A stretch of DNA of 64,000 nt from Actinernus sp. WN-2022 (taxonomy: Eukaryota > Cnidaria > Anthozoa > Actiniaria > Actinernidae): assembly GCA_030867875.1 (NCBI GenBank), contig JAOWCC010000924.1:51456-115455 (forward strand), given 5' to 3'. The translations under genes were made by a program, and so were the position numbers. This document shows, piece by piece, positions 10,182 through 21,299 of the stretch. The notes beneath the pieces were generated by a model. That model did no database searches, was not told where the DNA came from, and saw nothing but the letters and a program-made list of their open reading frames with translations. How positions within the stretch are numbered: position 1 is the stretch's first letter; the number at the start of each line of letters is the position of its first letter.

Positions 10182-13100
10182 GTGATAGATATTGTTCACC
10201 CTGGTCGATCCAGTGTACCCAAGACAGAGTTACGGGAGAAGTTGGCTAAAATGTACAAGAGCACTCCAGATGTAATCGTTGCCTTTGGCTTTAAGACTGC
10301 ATTTGGTGGAGGACGAAGCACAGGCTTTGCTCTGATCTACGATAACCTTGATGCTGCCAAAAAATTTGAGCCAAAATACAGACTAGCTCGGGTAAGTGAA
10401 TAAAAAATGTGTAAGCCAACAGGATACTCTTATCAGTTAATATAACACTTTATTCAGTTTTTACAATGTAGAGTTGTTTAAATTTAAACAAACAAATACA
10501 TCATCAGCCTTTGACATTGTTGATCATCAAGTGTTACTCGAACAGCTGCACACAGAAGTTGGTATCTGCAGGAAAGCTCTTGATTGGTACAAGTCTTACC
10601 TACAGTACCGCCCAGAAACACATGTACATTTGTTCTCGAAATTTTCGCGAGCAGATCGCGTGCAGTGTTCGCAATCTGTTCGCATTTTTTTCGCAATTTG
10701 TTCGCGAACTGTTCGCAAATTGTTAACGATTTCTTCGCGAATGCAATGTGTTCGCGAACAAACATCGCGAGCATATACATGTAGCCCAAACATTTACATG
10801 CACAAGAAGTACCGCAAAAACTTCTTGCGGCGCCAGAACCCGCAAGAAGTTGCAAGAACACGCAATAAGTATAACGAGTTGATAACTGCCTTTTTGCGGC
10901 TACACTGCAAGAACGTGCAAGAAGTCCACATAATGTTTAGAACTTCGAGATGCGAGTACAGCTAATTTCGTGTTTTGTTTACATTTTTGCACATCAAATT
11001 ATATCGAGAGCCTTTCGGTAATATAGAAGTCAGTGTATTGAGCATATACATGTAAGCGCGCATCAAAGAAAATATTTGAAGGATGATAACGACAATAACC
11101 TATATTGTGGCATCGAAATAAGCCCTGATATTTGACCTTGGACACTATCTGATCCTCGAAGCTCAGTTTCCCTTGAGCTTCGCTCTCGGTAACTGTTCTC
11201 TTCTCAGATCAGATAATGTCCGCGGCCAAAATATCAGGGCATATTTTGATGCCACAAATACCGTAAATCCTCTATTTAGCCCCCCCCCTCTTTTAAGCCC
11301 CCCTCTTCTTTATTGAAGTCGTCCTTTTTGAAGACGAAATTAATTAAGCCCCCCTCTCTTTTAAGCCCCCTCCCCCCCAAAAAAGTCAGTATTACCACAG
11401 TAGTTGCGTCACTCCATTCTTGAATGTAATTAAACCATACTATTTAAACAATATTTTATTCTTGGACTTTTGCTCCTTGACGGTTAATCTCATATGTTTT
11501 AGTTTTCCCGCCTTGTGTCCCAGTTCCTTGTGGAGAATAAAAAGGAATTTTACACTGGTCTCTGAAGATTGGCTCTTCTATTGACATAAGCCCCCCTTCT
11601 ATTAAGCCCCCCCCCCCAAAAAAAACCGATGCTCGGAAAAGAATCAGCTCCCAGGGGCTTAATAGAGGAATTACGGTAGGTTATTCCGCCGGTGTTTGTC
11701 TGAAATTCACATTGTTTGAACGCTTAATGGTATTTATATTCCATTGTCAGTCGATATTGCGCCTACATGTAAATGCAGAATAGACTGTACATGTAAATAA
11801 CCAGAATAGACTGTGCATGTAAATAACATGTAAATAACCAGAATAGACTGTATATATAACCCAGAATAAACTTTGCCTGTAAATAACTAGAATAGACTGT
11901 ACATGTAAATAACTAGAATAGACTGTACATGTAAATAACCAGAATAGACTGTACATGTAAATAACCAGAATAGACTGTACATGTAAATAACCAGCATAGA
12001 CTGTACATGTAAATAACCAGAATAGACTGTTCATGTAAATAACTAGAATAGACTGTACATGTAAATAACTAGAATAGACTGTACATGTAAAGAACCAGAA
12101 TAGACTGTACATGTAAAGAACCAGAATAGACTGTACATGTAAAGAACCAGAATAGATCGATTTCATGTGACGTCATCAAATTGCTAACTTCGAAACTATG
12201 AACTCTACCAAGTTGTGCTTTTGATACAGTTTAGAGCTTAATACCTAAGCACGTCTTCACACCAAATTTCATCGGTTTCTTTCACTTCGTTCCGGAGATA
12301 TTGATGAGGTGATTTGAGTCACGCAACACCAGTCACGTATTTTGAGGAGTCAAATTAGTGCAATTTTCAGCCAAAAACCTTCTAAATACAAACCAACATG
12401 TTAAATAAGTGAATATCTATGCAAATAGATACATTTTAGGTCAGAATTCTTGGTAATTGTGAACTTTAATGAAACTTGGTAATCTGGCCGCCATCTTGGT
12501 GTACCTTGGAGGTACACCAAGATGGCGGCGCCATACATTTTACTGTAAACATGGCGCACATTTGATCGCTTATATTTTGGGCGAGAAATATCCTAGATTG
12601 ATAAAACTTGTCAGAAATACGTAATTTTTAGTTCTCTTTCAGAAAAACGCACCTTGATTTTATTTGAATCAGCAATAAAGATTTTTAGGATTCACGTGAC
12701 CTACATTTTGTAAGTGAAATCGATCTATAGACTGTACAGAAAATAATTCACTTCCTTTAAATTTTATGTTAGTTATCAGCTCACCTCCATCAAGGTAATT
12801 CAGCTTGCAGAATATCTGTTCTTTTTGGAATGAGAATGCATGTATTCCAAGAATTCTGTTATTCCTATAGTCAGAATACTCCTAAAAGAATGTGCCTTGT
12901 TAAAGTAGAATAGGTTAACGTTTTCTCCAGCATGTTAGGCCAGTGTTACACCAAGTTGACCAGGCCTGTACATATAATAATACCATGATCGCCTCGGATT
13001 CCTTTGTTTGTTCACACACATTTAATCTCTAAATTCCCCGGCTCATTACAAATTCAAGGGAAATTTAGAAATATGCATTGTCTTCAACAGGGAAATTTCT

Positions 13101-16100
13101 AAATTTCCCTGCAAGAACAATGCATACATGTATTTCTAATTTTCCCTTGCATCGTAATCAGGGAAAATTAGAAGGCAATGCAGGCTGGATATGAGAGGGT
13201 GAAAAGCATCAACTCTTGCTCCCCTCGGGCACAACTAGCCCTGTGCTCCCAGGTGAAAAAATTGAACCCAAACTGACCTGGCTTCATCATAACCTTCAAC
13301 GTAATCCATGTGGGATCACGTATTTCAATCTGCACGTTCTTCTCTTCATATCTCAAACCCGCTTCTTCCATGTTGGATACTTAAAACCATATATGCATTT
13401 GTTCCATTCCTCCATTCCATGACAATTTGGGAAATTAGTGATTAAATTTCCCCTCAAGCCTCGGGAGAATTTGTAAAAGTCCCTCGGCCGAAGCAGCCTC
13501 GGGACTTCCACAAACTCTCCCTTGGTTTGCGGGGAAATTTAATCACTAATTTCCCTCTTGTCATGGTATTCCTTATAATAGTATTATGTGCAGATTGTAA
13601 AATCCTTTGCAGTTCATAACTGTTGTTCATATTACATTTGACAGCAAGGACTTTTTGAGAAGCCTAAGACTTCTAGGAAACAGCGCAAGGAGCAGAAGAA
13701 CCGAATGAAGAAGGTCAGAGGAACCAAGAAGGCTAAGGTTGGCGCTGGCAAAAAGGTAAATGTCTTTGACTGCAGCTGTAACAAATGATCCCTTATTTGC
13801 TTCTCTATTCAAGGTAGAGTTTGTAGAGTGGATTTGGTGTGAACAGGAAAGTTATGGCAAGTGCCTTGTAGCATGGTTTTGGTATGAAATGATGTCACAT
13901 TAACATGGGTTCCTTATTGTCTGTTGTGCTTCTGAGCCAATCAAATTACCAATTTACAGTAGAGCAATTAAGTAACTGTAGGGGTTACAGTAGAGCTACA
14001 TTGTACAGTGTTGGCATATTTTTTCCACTAGTGCATGTAGCAAATCTGCTCTATCGGTTGTAGTACATATCCAACTTGCATTGGTCATTGTAAATTTGTT
14101 GTACATTGAACTCATATGCAGGGTTTAATCTAGGAGTTGGCTTTTGAGGGAAGGGGTGGACCCTATATATGAATGGGCTCAATCCCAGTTTCTGGGAAAC
14201 TACCCACCCACCCCTCCCTTGACTATGCATCGTTCTATAATGATTATCCATTAAAGTGCCTATAACCCTTTTGCAATTTTGATAGCTTATGAACCTCAGA
14301 ACAGTTTTGAGTACTTCTGTGAAGAAAGTTTTGGTTTAAAGTGAATACTTTATGTTCTACGCTTGTTTGAAATCGTGTAAATGTGACCTTTTGTGACCTT
14401 TCCTGACCCATGACCGCGTAAGTAAAAGCCTGGGTCGAAACCTGTATGTACGTCACCTCATTAATGCATTATTCTCCATAGCGCCTTTCTATCACAACAA
14501 CATCGATGCATAGAAAATATACACAGTTTGTGAGTTGTTAGTAAAGAGAAAAGTCATTTTAGTCAACATGTTAAGTATTTCTTAAAATGATTGCAAAGCC
14601 GAATTAATTATATGACGTCAAGATGACGTACATACAGGTATCGACCCAGGTTTTTGCTTACGCGGTCATGGATCAGGGAAGGTCACATTTACACGATTTC
14701 AAACAAGCGTAGAACATAGAGTATTCACTCAAAACCAAAAATTTCTTCACAGAAGTACTCAAAACTCTTCGAAGGTTTGTAAGCAATAAAAATTGCAAAA
14801 GGGTTATAGGCACTTTAAAGGTTAGGGTGAAGTGTTGGGGAGGGGTGGGGGTTTCCCAGAAACCGTGACTGATCCCATGTGTGAACGTTTAGTGGGCCAC
14901 TTTTTAGGATAAGGGACAAGATAGATTTGAAAATCAGAAATGTTTTGGAACTCCCAATCTAAAGTAAGCATTTTTTATTTAGTCCATCAATACATTTACT
15001 TTAACAAAGAGACATCACAAACAAACGTTGGTTGACAAACAGCCTCCGACATAACAATCCTTCATAACAGTCGCACTAGGCTGGTGACAGTTCAATGGCC
15101 AATCAGGAGATGTGTAAGAATGAGTATTGGCAAAAACATTTTTTTCTATTATTGATAGGTTAAAATCAAATGAAATAAACATACAATTGCTCTGTATGTT
15201 GTTCTTTGTCAAGAGAGCAGTTTCCATACAAAGCCTATAATTTATACTGACAAATAAACACACCAACAACTCGAAATTAGAGCTTGGGTTGCCTGTGACT
15301 AAAGGGGCTGTGTCATGGTAAGACTTTACATTCGTTTTTTCCGGGCCGGAAAGAGCTATTTCTACCGATTTTGATATGAACTAACGAACCTCTCGGCCAT
15401 GTGAGATGCTTAAAATGAAAGGAAATATGCAAAAATAACTAACAAACAGTGTATATAAACAGTCTCCAGGGAAATATTGAAAATCCTTTCAATCAAGCAT
15501 TGAGGTAGAGAAGTTTCACTGTTTGTATCCAATTAACAACCACTAAACGAGCGATTACTCGATACATGCGCAGTACCATGACATAGCCCCTTTAACCGGG
15601 TTCAGTTTCGGATGCAACGCTTTTGCAGGCAATGTGTTTTATCTCACACATGCTCAACAGTTTCTCGATTGGAATTGTGCCATAATATTATAGACAGTTT
15701 ACTACAATTGTAGATGGAAATTGTGTAATACGGCTGTAAAGTTTTTCAAACTTTTTTTTCACCTTTTAGATTCAGAAAAATAAACAAGCCACGGTCAAAC
15801 TATCCAACAATGTTGGTTGTACGATCCAACTTTGCTCGATCCAACATTGTGCGATGGTTTATCATCCAACTTCTCGAACGTATTCAGCGCCGCGCAACCA
15901 AATTCATGTTAAAAGTAGACTTACCCTATAAAGATAGGCTACTTAAACTTAATCTACTGCCACTTTCATACTGGCTAGAATATCTAGACCTCATATATTT
16001 GTTTAAGTGTCGCCTTAAGCTTAACAATACTGATCTATCTAGTTATGTAACTCCATGCTCGCTTTCATCAAGATCTACAAGAAGCACTACTGGTTCAGAT

Positions 16101-16756
16101 TACAAGCTTAACCCATGCAAAACATCTACTTATAGGGATTCTTTCTTTAATCGCATAGTTATTCTATGGAACTCGCTGCCTTTAAATATTAAGTCCTGTA
16201 GTTCAATTTCGTCTTTCAAAACATTGCTACGAGCTCACTATCTTGCGCTTTTGCTTTCTACTTTTGACCCTGATCGCATTAGAACCTATAAAACTATCTG
16301 TTCTAAATGCCGATCTACTAACATATCTACTATTTGTTGCCGCTAACTTTTTTCTGCGCTTATTTACTTGTACTTGGCCGGCCGACCAAATGTACTCTAC
16401 ATTTCATGCTTAATACATTATTCATAGTTCTATCTGTAATTGTATTGTCAGTGTATTTGTATTTGTCTCAGGCTGAGCTTGTTTGGACCTAGAGTCTGTT
16501 CTCAGCCTGAGTTAAGCTGTTAAATAAAAAAATAAAAAAATAAATAAAAAAATCCCATGTTGGACCAACATTTCCATTTGGTTCGTGCAATCCAACACTG
16601 TTCTATGGTTTGACTAGGGCTGCAGCTGAACTTGTAACAGCCCAGCCATACAAATGTAGTACATAACTTTGTATGTTACGTGTATATCGATCTGTACATG
16701 TTTTTCCTTAGTACGTGTATGTGTAACTTGTTCTCATTCTCTTCTCTCCACAGTAA
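10182..16756 (+). CDS. RPS24: Ribosomal protein eS24 (RPS24), 5' coding exon(s) not found
   Basis: eS24 is a component of the small cytosolic ribosomal subunit. Three joined segments are visible. Exon 10182-10391 (70 codons) starts [20 protein letters not shown] and includes the family stretch [17 protein letters not shown]. Exon 13645-13755 (37 codons) contains [19 protein letters not shown] and ends VGAGKK. The terminal exon starts at 16754 with TAA, after an excellent pyrimidine tract and CAG. All junctions are GT-AG and phase 0. The visible part is 107 residues against ~130 in animals. The missing ~23 N-terminal residues should come from an exon ending in ATG before GT. I checked every ATGGT upstream in the window and none follows a suitable codon string. 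The exon may lie outside the window, making the intron over 10 kb. An ATTAAA at 16813 is a likely poly(A) signal. Confidence 0.93.
10505..10612 (+). pseudogene. LINE reverse-transcriptase fragment in eS24 intron
   Basis: The frame reads [15 protein letters not shown] followed by [13 protein letters not shown], which is the region between RT motifs A and B of Jockey/CR1-like LINEs (usual form AFDTVDHxxLLxxL). It runs directly into the TTCGCGAA repeat block and has no flanking RT domains. It is an isolated fragment. Confidence 0.75.
10620..10960. repeat. Degenerate block of TTCGCGAA and GCAAGAAGT words
   Basis: Bases 10632-10775 are mainly variants of GTTCGCGAA, GTTCGCAAT and TTCGCGAGC. Bases 10803-10930 are variants of CGCAAGAAGT and TTCTTGCGG. 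TTCGCGAA is palindromic, and the second half contains CTTCTTGCGGCGCC near its own inverse. Open frames on both strands here are by-products of the repeat. Confidence 0.7.
11103..11260. mobile_element. TIR MITE, 158 bp, in eS24 intron
   Basis: The ends TATATTGTGGCATCGAAATA and TATTTTGATGCCACAAATA are inverted, and the similarity continues inward through CCTGATATTTxxCC and TATCTGATC, giving ~50-bp arms. It is non-coding. Confidence 0.75.
11259..11678. mobile_element. TIR element with TACCGTAAATCCTCTATT termini and CCCCC blocks
   Basis: The left end TACCGTAAATCCTCTATTTA and the right end TAATAGAGGAATTACGGTA are inverted. The subterminal regions hold repeated AAGCCCCCC stretches. The interior (~11400-11570) is unique-looking, with no convincing gene. 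It directly abuts the previous MITE. Confidence 0.75.
11760..12155. repeat. 26-bp minisatellite in eS24 intron
   Basis: About 15 tandem copies of a 26-bp unit containing CCAGAATAGACTGTACATGT, with variants (aactag, aagaac). As 26 is not a multiple of 3 and the unit lacks stops in all minus-strand frames, it leaves a long spurious minus-strand frame. The array is split by the TIR element at 12152-12728, after which ATAGACTGTACAG resumes. Confidence 0.9.
12152..12728. mobile_element. TIR element inserted in the minisatellite (577 bp)
   Basis: The termini ATAGATCGATTTCA and TGAAATCGATCTAT are inverted, and a TGACGTCA-like word lies just inside the left end. The centre holds a near-perfect 43-bp palindrome at 12487-12529, with 20-bp arms around TGG. 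Array sequence lies on both sides, so the element inserted into a pre-existing minisatellite. Confidence 0.7.
13026..13172. mobile_element. Fold-back MITE rich in GGGAAATTTAGAA words
   Basis: AAGGGAAATTTAGAAATATG and the inverted CATGTATTTCTAATTTTCCCTT flank a shorter inverted pair around ATGCATTG. The arms are imperfect, so the borders are approximate. It resembles the sharper hairpin at 13417-13566. Confidence 0.5.
13417..13566. mobile_element. Fold-back MITE, 150 bp
   Basis: The outer arms CCATGACAA and TTGTCATGG and the inner arms GGAAATTAGTGATTAAATTT and AAATTTAATCACTAATTTCC are inverted. The stem continues through GGGAGAATTTGT to a loop around TCGGCCGA. It lies ~80 bp upstream of eS24 exon 13645-13755. 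Confidence 0.85.
14251..14818. mobile_element. Long-TIR fold-back element, complete copy (568 bp)
   Basis: TTAAAGTGCCTATAACCC at the left is inverted at the right (GGGTTATAGGCACTTTAA), and the arms stay complementary for over 200 bp through GAAGTACTC, AAACAAGCGTAGAAC, AAGGTCACATTTACACG and GACCCAGG. There is no open frame of note. Copies are at 8078-8492 (truncated) and 41027-41540. Confidence 0.85.
15794..16615. mobile_element. MITE (GTCAAACNATxxAACA termini) interrupted by a LINE fragment
   Basis: The left edge GGTCAAACTATCCAACAATG is the inverse of the right edge CACTGTTCTATGGTTTGACT, and TCCAAC/GTTGGA words recur inside both edges. The ~700-bp interior is the LINE fragment at 15860-16554. 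It is a nested insertion in the last eS24 intron. Confidence 0.65.
15860..16554 (+). pseudogene. 5'-truncated LINE: RT C-terminal region and 3' tail
   Basis: One open frame runs to a TAA at 16344 and reads as the post-RT C-terminal segment of a Jockey/CR1-type [59 protein letters not shown]. It ends in a Cys-rich tail. The 3' UTR ends in AAATAAAAAAATAAA repeats at ~16522-16550, the expected LINE tail. Everything upstream of the RT C-terminus is missing, which is usual 5' truncation. The frame is intact over this segment, so the insertion is probably not old. Confidence 0.85.
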
Positions 16757-16869
16757 CCAATCTTCAGACTGAACCCTCACCATCAAATCAGTCTGTTGTA
16801 TGTGAACTTGTAATTAAAGATACAATATCTCATCTCAGTGTACTGTTGTGATATTATAATATACACAAT

Positions 16870-18350
16870 CACATTCCACTAGTCTGTTATCAGCCGGTAC
16901 TATGTGACCCACATCAACAAATCAGCACAGTTCAATTTTTCAGTTCTGTAAAAACCAACATGGCAGTCTAGTTGTTCACTGTTGAAAGGGGAACTGAACC
17001 CTAAAATCAACCCAGCAACTACAAAGATGTATTCGAAAGAAATGAGTTCTGGAATTCTATTTCTTTGTGTTGCACCTCTATTGATTGGCGATCTTTGTTT
17101 ACGTTTTTTCCTCATTAGCATACATCAAACTTCAAGCGACGTACATACAAACAACCGGAGTCCATAAATCGAAAGAGATTATCACACTTGATAATCACCG
17201 AAAATTCGAGTGATGTAATAAATGTATCTTGAGGAATGAGCGTTTGAAAATCTCAAATTTTACAAAGAATGTATGGCTGTCTGCAACTCTTGTCACCCAG
17301 CCCACAGTTTTGAAAAGTCAATTTCTCCGTAAATATTTAACACACCAATCTCAAATTTTCGGTGATTACTAAGTTTAAAATTATCTTTCAACTGATGGAG
17401 TCTGTTCGTTTGTAGCTTCAAGTTTGTGAGGCCATCCCTACTTGTTTTCTGTTTCTCGTCCAACCGACCCGACTTTTTGCGTTTTGCAAAAAAAAAACAA
17501 GGGAGGGAAAAGGTGAAGACAGGAATGCAAACGTACAGACTCCGGAATACTGTTGTTTCAACACGCCTTGTCAGTTCCAGACCTCCACGGCCATGATGCA
17601 GAGTGACCACGCCTTACTAGTTCCAGACTTTTTTTTTCGTCCGACCGACCAAAATTTGAAAACCCCGCCGATGAGAAACGGAAAAAAGTAGGGATGGCCT
17701 GACCGAATCTCCAGCGGTAAAGTAAAAAGCCGTGAAATGGTTGCTTTTCTTGCTCTAAAATCGACAATACCGGACATGCTTCTTACCATAATTATGTAAG
17801 AGTTAAAAGTAACTGGTCTAGGAAGCCCTCTGATTTTGTAGTTCGTTCGATCATAGTTAAGAGTGGAATGGTTATGAAACCCAGCGACCTCCTTTGTTAT
17901 ATGTCTTTGTTCGCTTTTTTCAACCATTACCGTGCACAAAAAACAATAGAAATTCCAATATGTTAATCAATCAGCCAATAGAAACGTGTGAGTTCAGTCG
18001 TTCAGGAGACGCTAATGAACTATGACCGTGCATAATCTTTTGTCTTGCACCCTTCCCCGCACCCTTCCAACATAAATCGCAGCGCCTTTGTTCCTATGGT
18101 TGTTTCAGGTCCTGACTTTGATCAATTCCACTCTATTAACTATGGTTCTATCGATCGAGCTTGCCGAAGGCTCTCACCAGACGTTTTCGTTTCCCGCAAT
18201 ATACGCCGAGACGCCTTGCAGTTTTAGCTCGTCTTTCCAAACCAAATATAGGAACTCGCTCCGTTATTACGGACATACCACTATTGTTGATGGGCCTGGC
18301 AAAGGTTACAGAGGATAGAGTACTGTAGTTGGAGCTGGACTGCTTAATGC
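16870..18350. other. Gene-free interval with an imperfect inverted repeat
   Basis: No gene recognised. GAGGCCATCCCTACTTGTTT with TCGTCCAACCGACC (~17428-17475) recurs inverted at ~17637-17705, an imperfect hairpin of ~50-bp arms. Several overlapping minus-strand frames here show no protein family I know. Confidence 0.4.
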
Positions 18351-18944
18351 ACATGTAGTGACTGCTAACAGGGGCATAGCTAAATATTGTTACCAGACTT
18401 GTTTATATAAAGACCGATTTGTAGTGTCAACACTGTTTCATTAAAAAAAAAGGGTCTGACTAGTTTCGTTCGAAACGAGCAACGAAACATAGCTAGCAAT
18501 GCTCCTGCATTGAATATTAACAAGAGCCCATCTGGGCTTTCACTCGGGCCACATGAGATTGAAGATGAAATACACTTTCATTTGAAATCCTCTTAGTAAT
18601 AACCAAAGGGAAGAATTATTAGCAGTCTTTAGGAGTGGCCGGTAGCGCGGTGACTTTCATTCTCTGCTCCCCTAGTATATATATACATGTATGTAATTTA
18701 ATATTTTTGTTTTCTCGTATGTAAATTAAAGTAGTTGATCTTTTATTGAAAACACTACTTATTCATGTGTGTATGTATGTTCAGACTACTATCGTGCAGC
18801 TAGCTAGAGTCTTGAGATATCTGTCAGCAACTCGCAGCTAGTTAATAAATTAGTACTGTTCAGACCTAGTAACTTAGTAGGTTTTACTTTTTGTTTTTCC
18901 CTCTTCTGGTTTGTTTCTATCTCTAAAGAGGGCATGAATGGGGT

Positions 18945-19136
18945 TAACTGACTACTGACAAACAGCCTTAAAAATAACTGACAAATGACGATTTTTTTAC
19001 TGACAACTGACAACCGAAAAATAACTGACAACTGACAAATTTGGTTTTTGTGGGTCAAACATTGTAAATGTTCTCTAGTAATGATTAACTAGGGCTAACT
19101 GACAAATGGCCAACATTTTAACTGACAACTGACATG
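18945..19136. repeat. AACTGACAACTGAC simple repeat
   Basis: Degenerate copies of AACTGACAA and ACTGACAACTGACA are interspersed with AT stretches, followed by a C run at ~19141. Confidence 0.7.
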
Positions 19137-19438
19137 TAGACCCCCCCCCATTCAGACCCTCTCTAAAAGATAGAAATTTGGTCTATAACTGCCCTTGGCG
19201 CAAGTGTTTCGTAATCGCAAATAATTGACCGCCAAAGTGCTCAATTGAAATTTCAACCAAAATATTAAAACTGTGCGAAAAACTGCTACTGACTGGTGTT
19301 TGGCGATCCTCGTTATCCATGATGGCTCAATTGACGTACAATACACCCGGTAGTTGTCATCGATGGCTTGAATAGAATCTAGCGCGCTAAAAGCCCACCT
19401 CGCTAGGTAGCCTGGAACTTCAAAGTATTCCACCGACC

Positions 19439-19515
19439 ACTAGCTAGCTAATCACCAGAGCAGAAAAACTGTTCAGACTAAAGAAGCTCGCTACCTCCTG
19501 TGGTTAGCTAGCTAG
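19439..19515. repeat. Short hairpin with CTAGCTAGCTAATCAC arms
   Basis: CTAGCTAGCTAATCAC is inverted as GTGGTTAGCTAGCTAG with a ~45-bp loop. It may be a very small fold-back element. Confidence 0.5.
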
Positions 19516-19679
19516 ATTTACTAGCCTGAACACGGCCACACGTTTACAATTTAGTCTGCAGGTCCGATAAAACTGCAGGTTCCAGTCGTAAACAGTCCGA
19601 GTTTGACCAAAGTGAAACGATCGAGCTGCTCGCGTCCGTAGATATATATTTCTTCGTTTGCACTTTTGACATGATATAA

Positions 19680-21280
19680 TTCTTCAAATGGCACCATTGT
19701 TTTATTTCTTATGTTTAATAATACAGTTCTCAGCTGTAAATAAAATAGAACATTCTATGGAAGATTTCTTGTCCTAAAGTTTGGAAACGTAACACATGCA
19801 TTTGACGCTAGAAAGTTCAGTACTCGCAAGGTCAATTTACTAGTGGCAGTTTACTAGTTTGCACTATCGGCTGTTATATGGAATGGAAACATACTTTCAC
19901 AGCTTAATATGTATGTCGATTGGTCAGAAGGATATCTTGTTTAAATGCTACGGTCCTTTCGGCATCAGGAAATTTTTAAACGGGAGTTTTCGTACAGTAT
20001 TTCAAGCTATGCTGTAGTGCGAGTTCAGTTACGCCACAAATGTCGGTGAAACTAATACCGTGTTCATTATTATCGGTTTTCTCTATGGGTTCTCATGTAT
20101 TCAATAATTACTTCTGGAGCTTCATATTTATGTCGATTGGTCACAATGATTTCCTCTTTCAGTTTTTCCCTTTAGTTTGGACATTAGGGATATATCCTTG
20201 GAGATTTCGTACAGTTTAGCGACCGTTGTGTCGAAAGTAGAAACGTTCGTTTGTCATGAAAGTGCGTAAACAAACTGTCACAAGCGGTTTCATAGCAGCT
20301 CGATGTTTGACTCCCATATAGTCGATGATAACGTATATAGCTTCATATGTACGTCGATTTCTCACAAGGATTTCCTCTTTCAGTTTTCCTCTCTCTTTGC
20401 TGGCAGTTCATGCTTCTTGTTCGGGTAGTTGCCCCACTGAGCCGTAACCACAAAACGAGCACAGCATTTCAGTTGGCATACACTGCGTACATCTGCTTAA
20501 CTAATTAGATTTGTAAAAATCTTAGCGGATCATGTAAATATTCCGCTTGGCTCAAATACGAGGGTTTCTGCCGTCAAAGTTCATTTTTTGTTTCAGTTTT
20601 CCCCATATTAGCAGACTTGTATAATGCCTCGAGCTCTCCGAATCCAGTAGAAAGACTCTGGTTATTCTGTCGTAAAACATGGACCTGACCCAAATTTAGG
20701 TTGTATTGCATCATTGCCCACGATGGAATAGATTTCTGACAATGACTATTTAAATTGATATCTCCTTGTCTCGCCTAGTCTGAGCTTTGAATTTTCTTAT
20801 CTGAGCGCGCCTGAGGAAATCTAACCTTTGTTTGCGTGACCAGCATAGTGCAATCTGATTGGTTCGAATTTGACCTTTAACGCATGCGCAGAAGCCGTCT
20901 GACACTGATTAAAAAAAAAAAAAAAAACACTTGCATTTTCAGACTCGGCGCTGCCACAGGCAGCCCGAGTAATTAGGGAAATCGCATACTAAATGTACAA
21001 TTCTTAAGACAATTTTTCGTGAAATTGCTACGAGAATTTCGAGTTTGTATTGTGAAGCAGTTTTCAAGAAAAGTAGACCTACACAGCGGGCCTTGAAAAA
21101 TTTCGATTTGCGTTACTTTTAGTACAAGAGAAAGGCAGATCAGTTTACCTATACGAACTTCATCTGCTTTACTTTCCGGAAGATAAACATGAGCAACACA
21201 TGATTAGAAAATATTGATTTTATTTGACGGAACGCTCGCTCGCTGAACATATTTATAATCTGAGTCTGCATTGCTTCTGG
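19680..21280. other. Gene-free interval with a degenerate ~220-bp repeat
   Basis: The string AGCTTNATATxTATGTCGATTGGTCA followed by TTCCTCTTTCAGTTTT recurs at ~19901, ~20118 and ~20338, a spacing of 217-221 bp, with weaker similarity near 20560. It looks like an old satellite. No gene seen. Confidence 0.45.
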
Positions 21281-21299
21281 TCAGCAGTTTAAACTAGTT

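Noticed and set aside
10484..10861. 125-codon minus-strand frame
   Set aside because: Antisense to a LINE fragment and the TTCGCGAA block.
11747..12166. 139-codon minus-strand frame
   Set aside because: It is the 26-bp minisatellite read through; the peptide repeat cycles through three frames of the same unit.
17293..17939. Overlapping 69-122 codon minus-strand frames
   Set aside because: They overlap each other in different phases across an imperfect inverted repeat and show no domain.
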